Part shown: positions 1 through 7,895 of the stretch, piece after piece
How the letters are laid out: the number at the start of each line of letters is the position of its first letter
How positions within the stretch are numbered: the stretch's first letter is position 1
Assembly (NCBI RefSeq): GCF_040676675.1
Contig: NZ_JBFAPK010000065.1
Span: 1 to 27,121, forward strand
DNA from: JBFAPK01 sp040676675
GTDB taxonomy: Bacteria; Actinomycetota; Actinomycetes; Mycobacteriales; Micromonosporaceae
DNA: 27,121 bases
Reading direction: 5' to 3'
Program-made: the position numbers and the translations under genes
Notes under the pieces: model-generated
What the model saw: the letters and a program-made list of their open reading frames with translations, nothing else
Databases searched by the model: none
Told to the model about the DNA's origin: nothing

Positions 1-91
1 GCCGCGGCCCCCCCGCCCCGGGCGCGGCCCGCCCCCCCCCCCCCGCGCGCCCCCCCCCCCCGGGGCCCGGGCCCCCCCCCCCCCCGGGCCG
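1..91. other. G/C-only low-complexity stretch at window edge
   Basis: The first 91 bases contain no A or T. They include C homopolymers of 13 (32-44), 12 (50-61) and 14 (72-85) bases. No reading frame, promoter or clean hairpin can be assigned. It may be an assembly or consensus artefact at a contig edge, or a genuine extreme-GC spacer downstream of the minus-strand gene that ends at 109. Confidence 0.8.
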
Positions 92-108
92 TGCCGCGGA
101 CCGCTCGG

Positions 109-822
109 TCAGGACGGGCAGACCTTGAAGGTGGTGTCCGCCGAGTCGGCGGCATTCTTCTTGTAGACCTTCACCGAGGCGTCGACGGTGAGGCAGGCGT
201 TGTTGTATTCGGCGCCGTCGAACTTGATCTCCTTGTTGCTGTTCGACTGCCGGTAGGACGCCGCTTTGTTCAGGTGCTGCGTGACGTTCTGGGCCACCGT
301 CACCTGGTTGCAGTTGACCGTCGGAGCGACCGCCACCGCCCAGGGAAAGCCGACCGAGATGCCGGGGTTGAAGGTGCAGTTCGACGTGTACCAGCGCTGG
401 CTCAGGTCGGCCCGGTTCAGCTTCACCGACTTGCGGGCCCCCTGGCACTTCGGCCCCGAGAACGAGGACACGGTCATGGTCGGGTTGACGACCTTCCGGC
501 CCGAGTAGACCGTCCAGGTGCTGCCCTTCAAGGTGCTCCTCTTGCTCTTCTCGTATTCCAGGGTCCCGTAGAGCGTGATCCGGACGCACGTCTTGACCTT
601 GGGGTCGTTGGCGTAAACAGTCTTGCTGACGTTGAACTTCTTCCGGTGCAGGCTGGAGGCGTTCTTCGCGGCCGTTTCGCTCGCCGACTGGTTCGTGGCC
701 GACGACTTGGTCGCGGTGGTGGCCGGCTTCGCCTGCGCCGCGAGCGCGCTGGCCGCGACCGCCGCGACGATGACTCCGAGACCCACCATGAGCAGGGACC
801 GCTGACCCCGAATGCGCTTCAT
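109..822 (-). CDS. Secreted six-cysteine protein, paralogue A (unknown function)
   Basis: A 237-residue exported protein of no family I recognise. It has a signal peptide (MKRIRGQ, hydrophobic core at about 10-28, cleavage near ALAAQA), then a Ser/Ala/Thr/Lys-rich stretch to about residue 58 and a compact domain with Cys at 79, 126, 149, 171, 210 and 235, suggesting three disulfides. It is clearly homologous to the protein at 4740-5363: all six Cys align and both share TLYG/SLYG, VNPxMTV, QRWY, APTxNC and SYxQSNS. An ATG also exists at 828, but GAGG lies one base from it and seven bases from the ATG at 822, so 822 is preferred. Its Lys/Asn/Thr-rich coding makes it visibly less GC-rich than its neighbours. 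The product is probably soluble and extracytoplasmic; its role is unknown. Confidence 0.85.
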   Translation of the reverse strand: MKRIRGQRSLLMVGLGVIVAAVAASALAAQAKPATTATKSSATNQSASETAAKNASSLHRKKFNVSKTVYANDPKVKTCVRITLYGTLEYEKSKRSTLKGSTWTVYSGRKVVNPTMTVSSFSGPKCQGARKSVKLNRADLSQRWYTSNCTFNPGISVGFPWAVAVAPTVNCNQVTVAQNVTQHLNKAASYRQSNSNKEIKFDGAEYNNACLTVDASVKVYKKNAADSADTTFKVCPS

Positions 823-1014
823 CTTCATACCTCGATCAGGATTGGATTGGCTGTGCGGAAAGACGCGTCGAACTGTCTGCTAGCCATTCCAGGAAAATCG
901 AGGTGAACCACCCGGCTCAATGCCCGGAGGCGGTCGGGACAGATCCGTCCAGGCGTCCCGTTCCGCCAACCCGAGGCGGCCGCGTCGGGCATTGAGCCGG
1001 GCGCGGCCGGGTCC

Positions 1015-1070
1015 GTCGAGCGCCGGTCGGGTGCGTCGAGCGCGGCCGGGTCAGTCGAGCGCGGCCGGGG
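1015..1070. repeat. Tandem repeat of a 19-20 bp unit across a stop codon
   Basis: Three adjacent copies of a unit starting GTCGAGCGC begin at 1015, 1035 and 1054, differing by a few substitutions and one base of length. The minus-strand stop codon of the propeller gene (1051-1053) sits at the boundary of the second and third units, so the repeat covers the last codons and the 3' flank. Confidence 0.75.
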
Positions 1071-2139
1071 ATTCCGCGTCCGGTACGAGCAGGCGGGGCG
1101 CGCCCGACCCGTCGGCCGGTACCGCCCAGACGTCGGCGTGCCCGCCGTCGCGCCGCAGCCCGTACGCGACGGTGTGGTCGTCCAGCCAGATCGCCTGGTC
1201 GTCGACGCTGCGCGACTCGGCCAACTCGGTCCGCCGCCCGGTCGCGAGCGCCATGGTCGCCAGCCGCCAGCCGCGTCCCGGGTCGCCGCCGACCGCCGAC
1301 TTGAACACGATCCGGCCGCCGTCCGGTGATAGGGACGGGCACTCGACGTTCTCCGCCAGGGTCCGTACCGTACGGGCCGCGAAGTCGCCCTCCACGAGGT
1401 AGCGCCGCCCGGCGGTGGACATCGTCGCGTAGAACCGGTTGTCGTCGGCCGTGAACGTGACGCCCCAGAAGTTGAGGTCGGCCGCCCGGTACGGCCGCCC
1501 GTCCCGGGTCACCGCGAACTCCTCCAGGCTGCCCGCCAGATTCCCGGTCCGGGTGTCCAGGATGCCGGCCCGGGTGGAAAACTGCCCGCCGTTGTACGAG
1601 TCGCCGGTGACGAAGACGGTCCAGGCGACCATCCGGCCGCTCGGCGAGACCCGGGCCCGGTTCGGCACGCCGACCAGGGGGATCGAGCGGCGTACCGCGA
1701 GGTCCGCGTCGAGGACCGCGACCTGGAAGGTGCTCAGGGCCCCGTCCGGACGCAGGCACACGCCGGTGCCGCCGGCGGCGTGGAAGCGTGCGCAGTCCAG
1801 GGCCGCGACCGTACGGGACGGCACCGGACCGGCCGGCGGGGAGGCGGGACCGGACGGGACGGGACCCGACGGGACGGCACCCGGCGGGACAGCATCGGAC
1901 GGGACAGCACCAGACGGGACAGCACCCGAGGGCAGCGGCAGCGCGGCCAGGTGCCCGGCCGAGCCGGCGGCGGTGCTGCGGAAGACCAGTTCGGGCCCGT
2001 CGGCGAGGCTGACCCGCCCGGCCGCGACCGGCGCTCCGGCGCCGCCGCGAGCCCCCGCGAGGCGGACGTAGCCGACCGCGACGCCGCCGAGGAGCACGGT
2101 TGCGGCCAGCGCGACCAGTAGTTTCCGCGCCGTGGTCAC
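1051..2139 (-). CDS. TolB-like beta-propeller protein with N-terminal signal anchor
   Basis: A 362-residue protein with an N-terminal membrane anchor or signal peptide (about residues 5-27) followed by an extracytoplasmic domain. The C-terminal half has TolB/WD40-type propeller blades: LSPDGGRIVFKSA, then WRLATMALATGRRTEL, and a blade containing DVWAVPADGSG. Residues about 71-101 are a tandem GAVPS-type linker encoded by a 15-bp repeat. The GTG start at 2139 overlaps the TGA of the upstream MFS gene by four bases (GTGA), so the two are probably translationally coupled. It is the third gene of the phosphatase-MFS-propeller operon. TolB-like propellers bind proteins or ligands at the envelope; the partner here is unknown. 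No catalytic motif was seen. Confidence 0.8.
   Translation of the reverse strand: MTTARKLLVALAATVLLGGVAVGYVRLAGARGGAGAPVAAGRVSLADGPELVFRSTAAGSAGHLAALPLPSGAVPSGAVPSDAVPPGAVPSGPVPSGPASPPAGPVPSRTVAALDCARFHAAGGTGVCLRPDGALSTFQVAVLDADLAVRRSIPLVGVPNRARVSPSGRMVAWTVFVTGDSYNGGQFSTRAGILDTRTGNLAGSLEEFAVTRDGRPYRAADLNFWGVTFTADDNRFYATMSTAGRRYLVEGDFAARTVRTLAENVECPSLSPDGGRIVFKSAVGGDPGRGWRLATMALATGRRTELAESRSVDDQAIWLDDHTVAYGLRRDGGHADVWAVPADGSGAPRLLVPDAESPAALD
1840..1931 (-). repeat. 15-bp tandem repeat encoding GAVPS pentapeptides
   Basis: About six degenerate 15-bp units (core GACGGGACAGCACC on the plus strand) lie in frame inside the propeller gene and encode GAVPS, DAVPP and GPVPS pentapeptides at residues about 71-101. 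This looks like a flexible extracytoplasmic linker. Such units usually vary in copy number between strains, which is an inference not testable here. Confidence 0.8.
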
Positions 2140-3509
2140 GCCGGCACCCCCGTACGGTCGGGCCGAGGCCCGCCCGGTCCGCCCGCACCACCGCCCGGCC
2201 CGCCCGGGTCACCGCCGGACCCGCCCGGGCCACCGCCGGGTCCGCCCGGGTCGGCGTCCGGTCCGGCGGTGACACCGGGCAGCCGCAGCAGGAGCGCGGC
2301 GAGGGCCAGCGCCGCCACCGCGACGCAGCCGGCCGCGATCCGGGTGGCCGCCGCGGGACCCCAGTGCTGCCAGGCGAGTCCGAAGAGGACGGAGGAGCCG
2401 AGGTACGCGAGCGCCTGGGCGGTCTGCACGAGGGCGAGGCCGGTGGTGCGCAGCCGCGCGGGAAGCAGGGGCCCGACCAGCGCCATCAGCACGCCGTCGG
2501 TACCGGCGTAGAAGAGTCCGTAGAGGGCGAGCGCGAGGACGACCAGCGGCCAGCCGCCCAGCGGCCCGAAGAGCAGCAGGTAGACGGCGGCCAGGGCGGC
2601 GTAGCCGCCGAGCAGCACCGGCAGCCGGCCGATCCGGTCGGCGAGCGCGCCCAGCGGCGCGGCGAGGAGCAGGTACGCCAGGCTGGTGCCGACCGCGAGC
2701 AGGGGGAACCAGCCGACCGCCAACTCCTCGCGCCGCTGCAGCAGCAGGTAGACGAAGCCGTCGCCGATGGTGGCGAAGCCGAGCAACAGCGCGGCGAGGG
2801 TGATCCGCCGCACCGCGGGGTCGCCCAGCAGCCCGAGCACCGCGCGCGGGGAGACCGCGGTCGCCGGGCGCGGGTCGCGGTGGTCGCGGACGAAGAGCAC
2901 GAGCAGCAGTACGCCGAGCGCGGCGACGCAGAAGCTGGTGACGAAGACGGCGTCGAAGGCGTTTCCGGCGGTGGCCAGGACCCCGAGCGCGACCAGCGGG
3001 CCGAGGAACGCGCCCGCGCTGTCCATCGCCCGGTGCAGCCCGAATGCCCGCCCGAGCAGGTGGGGCGGGGCGGAGAGGGTGATCAGGGCGTCCCGGGGCG
3101 CGGTGCGCAGCCCCTTGCCGGTGCGGTCGGCGGCGATCATCAGGCCCAGTCCGGCGGCCGAGCCGCCCACCGCCAGCAGGCCGAGCTTGGCCACGGCGGA
3201 GAGGGCGTACCCGGCCCCGGCGACGGCCTTGCGCCGGTTCACCCGGTCCGCGAGGTAGCCGCCGACCAGCCGGAGTACGGCGGTGGCCCCGGTGTAGACG
3301 CCGTCGACGACGCCGTACGCGGCCGGCCCGAGGTGCAGGCCGAGCACCAGGTACACGGGGAGGACCGCGGTGACCATCTCGGCGGAGACGTCGGTGACGA
3401 GGCTGACCGCCCCGAGCGCGAGCACGTTCGCCCCGACCAGGCGCCACGCCCGCCGGCGGGAGCCGCCCGCGGACGTGGTGCCGGTGGTGCCGACGGTGGC
3501 GAGGTACAT
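2136..3509 (-). CDS. MFS transporter with Gly/Pro-rich C-terminal tail
   Basis: A 457-residue major facilitator protein with about twelve hydrophobic segments. The loop between TM2 and TM3 has GGYLADRVNRRKA, an MFS motif A variant, repeated in the second half as GALADRIGRLPV, the expected pseudo-symmetry. The last roughly 40 residues are a low-complexity PGG-rich tail encoded by GC-only repeats at about 2150-2250. The ATG at 3509 overlaps the TGA of the upstream phosphatase gene (ATGA); its own TGA overlaps the GTG of the propeller gene. An open frame continues upstream to 3809 but runs inside the phosphatase gene, so it is not used. The substrate cannot be told from sequence; the context suggests something handled by the secreted phosphatase or the propeller. 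Confidence 0.88.
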   Translation of the reverse strand: MYLATVGTTGTTSAGGSRRRAWRLVGANVLALGAVSLVTDVSAEMVTAVLPVYLVLGLHLGPAAYGVVDGVYTGATAVLRLVGGYLADRVNRRKAVAGAGYALSAVAKLGLLAVGGSAAGLGLMIAADRTGKGLRTAPRDALITLSAPPHLLGRAFGLHRAMDSAGAFLGPLVALGVLATAGNAFDAVFVTSFCVAALGVLLLVLFVRDHRDPRPATAVSPRAVLGLLGDPAVRRITLAALLLGFATIGDGFVYLLLQRREELAVGWFPLLAVGTSLAYLLLAAPLGALADRIGRLPVLLGGYAALAAVYLLLFGPLGGWPLVVLALALYGLFYAGTDGVLMALVGPLLPARLRTTGLALVQTAQALAYLGSSVLFGLAWQHWGPAAATRIAAGCVAVAALALAALLLRLPGVTAGPDADPGGPGGGPGGSGGDPGGPGGGAGGPGGPRPDRTGVPA

Positions 3510-4378
3510 CACTGCCAGACGTTGGTGATCGGGCTGGTGTTGGCCGCGCTGCCGATGCCCGGCAGGCCGTACGCGGCCTCGATGGTGCGCAGGACGGTGT
3601 AGTGGTTGATCTGGTTCGAGTAGGTGCCGACCGCCACGTGCTGGCCGACGAAGGTGGTGAAGATCTGGTTGACCGAGCTGCCGCTGTCCTCGTCGAAGGT
3701 GACCACGAGCAGGCTGTTGTGGGTCTTGGCCCACTGCGCGTACCCGTCGAGCTTGCTCTTCAGCCAGCTGTTGCCGGTGCTGATCGAGCAGTCGTGCATG
3801 TCGTTGCACATGTTCGGGCTGACGAAGGCGACCGTGGGCAGCTTGGTGTAGTCGGTCGGGAAGCTCGCGAAGGTCAGGTTGCTGGCGGCCGGTACGTTGT
3901 CGAAGTTGACCCAGCCGTTGTGCTTGCGCCGGTACTCGCCGCTGGAGCAGCCGGTGTACCCGTTGGACGGCATCGACTCGGAGTAGCCCTTGAAGCTGCG
4001 GCCGGCGTCGATGAGCTGCCGGCCGAGGTTGGCCTTGCCGGTGAAGTTCTTCGGACAGTCGTCGTTGGTGACGCCCTGCGTCGAGCCGGAGAAGAGCGCG
4101 ATGTAGTTGGGCTGGCTCGGGTGGGTCACCCCGAAGGACTGGGTGAACTTCGCGCCCTGCGACGCGAGCGAGTTGAAGTACGCGGCGTTGGACGAGCCGT
4201 TGATCTCCGAGTACTTCTTGTTCTCGAACATCACCAGCACGATGTGGTCGAACTGCGGTACGGCGCTGGCCGCCAGCGCGACCTGCCCCGACTGTGTGGA
4301 CTGGTGCTGAGTCAGCACCACCGTCGCCGCGACCGCCACGAGCGCGGCCGCGGCGGTGGCTAGCCGCCTGATCGACAT
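3509..4378 (-). CDS. Secreted phosphoesterase, SapM/acid-phosphatase-like
   Basis: A 289-residue exported enzyme of the phosphoesterase family (PF04185). The N-terminal signal sequence (about 1-38) is followed by FDHIVLVMFENKKYSEI, the family's opening metal-binding segment, then THPSQPNYIALFSG, and LLVVTFDEDSG near residue 220, where Asp residues would bind metal. The size matches the mycobacterial secreted phosphatase SapM (about 300 residues), which dephosphorylates phosphoinositides and other phosphomonoesters; its actual substrate here is unknown. The start ATG at 4378 has a good ribosome site (GGGAGGAA). It is the first gene of a three-gene overlapping operon with the MFS and propeller genes. 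A C6-GAGT-G6 hairpin lies in its 5' region at 4404-4419. Confidence 0.88.
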   Translation of the reverse strand: MSIRRLATAAAALVAVAATVVLTQHQSTQSGQVALAASAVPQFDHIVLVMFENKKYSEINGSSNAAYFNSLASQGAKFTQSFGVTHPSQPNYIALFSGSTQGVTNDDCPKNFTGKANLGRQLIDAGRSFKGYSESMPSNGYTGCSSGEYRRKHNGWVNFDNVPAASNLTFASFPTDYTKLPTVAFVSPNMCNDMHDCSISTGNSWLKSKLDGYAQWAKTHNSLLVVTFDEDSGSSVNQIFTTFVGQHVAVGTYSNQINHYTVLRTIEAAYGLPGIGSAANTSPITNVWQ

Positions 4379-4739
4379 GGTTCCTCCCGGTCTGTCCGAC
4401 GCGCCCCCCGAGTGGGGGGTTGGCGCCGGTTCAGGTTCGGACCGGGTTGCGGATGATCAATGCACGTTCCGGGGCCGGCAGTTGTTCCGATCATGAACAC
4501 TTGGTGCCCCGCGTACCCGCGCGTCGCGGAACAGGCCGGCGGGACGGTGCGGGACGCCGACGGCGGGGCGACGTGCGGTGGGACGGGACGCCGGCGGCGG
4601 GACGCGGTGTCCGGGACCGTACCGGCCGGCACGACGCCTTGAGGGACACCGTCGCCGTCGGTTGGCTGTAGGTCGCTGGCGGCGCCCCGGGGGCTGCGCA
4701 GGTCGCCAGGACCCATCCGGATCACACGAAGGAACAGCG
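4379..4739. promoter_or_regulatory. Divergent intergenic region with two small inverted repeats
   Basis: This 361-bp spacer separates the minus-strand phosphatase operon from the plus-strand six-Cys gene and must hold both promoters. At 4404-4419 CCCCCC-GAGT-GGGGGG forms a six-pair hairpin in the probable leader of the phosphatase. At 4483-4499 TGTTC-N7-GAACA is a small operator-like inverted repeat. The rest is rich in GGGACG runs and contains no coding region I can support. No clear -35/-10 pair was identified. Confidence 0.45.
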
Positions 4740-5363
4740 ATGAAGAAGCGCCTGGTGCAGCTGATTTCTCTCCTCCTGGGAGTGGGGGTGGCGGCCGGCG
4801 GTGTGGCCGTCCTGACCGGCGCCGCGCAGGCCGGCACCCACCGCTCGAAGTCGTACAACGTCACGAAGACCCTCAACACCGACCTCGGCGCCTGCGTCAA
4901 GGTCAGCCTCTACGGAAAGCTGGAGTGGGACGTCAAGTCGAGCTACAGCAAGTACGTCGGACAGAGCTACGTCTACAACCGCACGCTGGTGAATCCGGTC
5001 ATGACGGTCAAGGCGCTGGGCGGCACCAAGTGCCGGAGCTCGAAGAAGCTGACCGAGGTGACGATGACCCAGCGGTGGTACAACCACACCTGCTCGATCA
5101 CCCCGAACATCTCGGTGGCGTACCCGCCGTTCGCCGTCGGTGCCGCACCCACCATCAACTGCGGTAACGTCACCGTCGCCAGCCGCGAGAGCAGCTCCTC
5201 GGCGAGTGCCGCCTCCTACAAGCAGTCCAACAGCGGGCGGCCGGTGCGGTTCGCCGAGACGGCCACCTACAAGAACGCGTGCATGAACGTCGACGCGTAC
5301 GTGACGGCCGGGATCAAGAACCGCAACGACAGCATCAAGACCAGCTTCAAGATCTGCCCCTAG
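4740..5363 (+). CDS. Secreted six-cysteine protein, paralogue B (unknown function)
   Basis: A 207-residue exported protein homologous to the one at 109-822. The signal peptide is MKKRLVQ plus a hydrophobic core to about residue 27, with cleavage near GAAQAG. The mature domain has Cys at 52, 98, 118, 141, 181 and 206; spacings 46/20/23/40/25 compare with 47/23/22/39/25 in paralogue A. Shared blocks include VNPxMTV, QRWY, APTINC and ASYKQSNS. It lacks the Ser/Thr-rich insert found after the signal peptide of paralogue A. The ATG at 4740 is preceded by GAAGGA at suitable spacing; the longer open frame from 4578 has no ribosome site and would bury the signal peptide. A strong hairpin terminator follows at 5408. 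Function unknown. Confidence 0.88.
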   Translation: MKKRLVQLISLLLGVGVAAGGVAVLTGAAQAGTHRSKSYNVTKTLNTDLGACVKVSLYGKLEWDVKSSYSKYVGQSYVYNRTLVNPVMTVKALGGTKCRSSKKLTEVTMTQRWYNHTCSITPNISVAYPPFAVGAAPTINCGNVTVASRESSSSASAASYKQSNSGRPVRFAETATYKNACMNVDAYVTAGIKNRNDSIKTSFKICP

Positions 5364-5407
5364 CCAGCAGCGCGGGCGCCGGTATCGTTCACCGGTTCGC
5401 GGCGGGA

Positions 5408-5442
5408 GGGTGTGGCGGTCGCGCGGCGGGACCGCCACACCC
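5408..5442. terminator. Bidirectional hairpin terminator
   Basis: A perfect 12-bp stem, GGGTGTGGCGGT (5408-5419) with ACCGCCACACCC (5431-5442), has an 11-nt loop and is followed by TTT. It lies between the convergent six-Cys gene and the reductase gene and should end transcription from both sides. Confidence 0.85.
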
Positions 5443-5478
5443 TTTCCGCTGTCCGGACCACTCGCGGGTCCGCGACGC

Positions 5479-6021
5479 CTACCGCGCGACGCGGAACCAG
5501 AGGTGCGTGGAGCGTGCCGCCTCGACCACGCCGAGCCGCTCCAACCGGACGTCCGCGCCGCCCGGCTGCGCGAAGAGCGGGACGCCGTCACCGAGCAGCA
5601 CCGGGGCGATCAGCACCAGGATCTCGTCGAGCACGCCCGCCGCCAGACACTGCCGGGCGACGCTGGCGCCGAGGACGTTGACGTACCGGTCACCGGCGGC
5701 GGCGCCGGCCGCGGCGACCGCGCTGGCCAGGTCGCCGACGAAGGAGACGTCCGGCACCGGGGCGGCCGGCGGCCGGTGGGTCAGGACGAACTGCGGTCCC
5801 GTCCAGCCCCCGCCGAACGGCTTGCCCTCCCGGGGCGTACCCCGGTGGGGGTCGTCGCCGCCGAAGGTGCGGTTGCCCACCAGGAGCGCGCCGATGCGGC
5901 CGATCAGGTCCTCGACCGCCGGGTCGGGCCCGAGATGCGGGGTCAGCCAGGACATGTCGCCGCCCGGCCCGGCGATGAAGCCGTCGAGCGACATGGTCAC
6001 CGAGTACAGGAACTTCGCCAC
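5479..6021 (-). CDS. Dihydrofolate reductase family protein (RibD C-terminal domain)
   Basis: A 180-residue single-domain protein of the DHFR/RibD-C reductase family. It opens with a beta strand and SLDGFIAGPGGDMSWL, typical of this group, followed by IGALLVGNRTFGG and, near the middle, a VNVLGASVARQCL segment that fits the NADPH-binding GGxxx region. Length matches YwjB/YyaP-type proteins, whose substrates are mostly unknown; it need not reduce dihydrofolate. The GTG start at 6021 has a strong GGAGGT seven bases upstream. It lies 97 bp downstream of the sigma-factor gene on the same strand, with a hairpin between them at 6057-6083, so it may be transcribed partly on its own. Confidence 0.85.
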   Translation of the reverse strand: MAKFLYSVTMSLDGFIAGPGGDMSWLTPHLGPDPAVEDLIGRIGALLVGNRTFGGDDPHRGTPREGKPFGGGWTGPQFVLTHRPPAAPVPDVSFVGDLASAVAAAGAAAGDRYVNVLGASVARQCLAAGVLDEILVLIAPVLLGDGVPLFAQPGGADVRLERLGVVEAARSTHLWFRVAR

Positions 6022-6056
6022 GGGTACTACCTCCGTCAGGATCGCCTCGCGGATCC

Positions 6057-6083
6057 GGAGGGGCCTTTCGGGTACGCCCCTCC
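6057..6083 (-). terminator. Hairpin between the sigma-factor and reductase genes
   Basis: An 8-bp perfect stem, GGAGGGGC (6057-6064) with GCCCCTCC (6076-6083), with an 11-nt loop, lies 36 bp beyond the sigma-factor stop and 36 bp before the reductase start. There is no marked U tract. It could attenuate or terminate sigma-operon transcription. Confidence 0.5.
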
Positions 6084-6118
6084 CTGGTTCCCGTTGAGAC
6101 GGCGGGCGCCCCGAAAAC

Positions 6119-7192
<1,074 letters not shown>

Positions 7193-7218
7193 TCGCCCTC
7201 CGTCCCGGCCGCCCGCCG

Positions 7219-7872
7219 TCAGTCGAGCGAGCGGATCGTCTGCTCGGTCAGCGCCCCGATCGACGGCAGGACCAGCGCGGCCCGCTCGCGCGCGTCCGGG
7301 TCGATCGGGTACGAGGCGTGCGGTACCGCCACCACCCGGGTCCCGGCCGCGGCGGCCGAACGTATCCCGTTGGACGAGTCCTCGATCGCGACGCAGCGGG
7401 CCGGGTCGGCGCCGAGCCGCTCCGCCACGGTCAGGTACACGTCGGGCGCCGGCTTGCCCCGCGCGACCCGCTCGGTGCTGAGCGTGAACCGGAACGCGCC
7501 GGTCAGTCCGGTCGCCGCCAGGGCCGCCTCGATCAGCCGGGGCGGCGAGGAACTGGCCAGCCCCAGGGGCCAGTTCACGGCGAGCCGGCGGACCACGTCG
7601 TCCGCGCCGTCGACGAGCGGTACGTGCGCCCGGTACCGCTCGGTCATCTCGGTGACCACGTCCTCGGCGACCCGCTCGGGCGAGCGGTCGACGCCGAGCT
7701 CCTCGCTGAGGTAGCGCGCCCACTCGCCGGTGCTCATGCCCATCAGCCGGCGCTGGCTGTCCGGCTGCCACCGGCCGCCGCGCTTGGCGACGTACCCCCG
7801 GCGCACCTCCTCCCAGACCGGCTCGGAGTCGACGATCACGCCGTCCAGGTCGAAGATCACTGCGTCGATCAC
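7219..7872 (-). CDS. HAD-superfamily phosphatase, beta-phosphoglucomutase-like
   Basis: A 217-residue HAD hydrolase of subfamily I. Motif I is FDLDGVIVDSEP with catalytic Asp8 and Asp10; motif II is the Ser in LASSSPP; motif III is the Lys in RGKPAPD; motif IV is AIEDSSNG. The helical cap between motifs I and II fits the phosphoglucomutase / 2-deoxyglucose-6-phosphatase group. Substrate cannot be named. It begins 23 bp after the ku stop and ends 27 bp before the sigma gene, which suggests a ku-HAD-sigma transcription unit. Confidence 0.88.
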   Translation of the reverse strand: MIDAVIFDLDGVIVDSEPVWEEVRRGYVAKRGGRWQPDSQRRLMGMSTGEWARYLSEELGVDRSPERVAEDVVTEMTERYRAHVPLVDGADDVVRRLAVNWPLGLASSSPPRLIEAALAATGLTGAFRFTLSTERVARGKPAPDVYLTVAERLGADPARCVAIEDSSNGIRSAAAAGTRVVAVPHASYPIDPDARERAALVLPSIGALTEQTIRSLD

Positions 7873-7895
7873 GGAACCATCCTGCCGGATCGGCG

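Noticed and set aside
4578..4739. Upstream extension of the six-Cys gene B
   Set aside because: It lacks a ribosome site and would place over 50 charged residues before a clear signal peptide starting at 4740.
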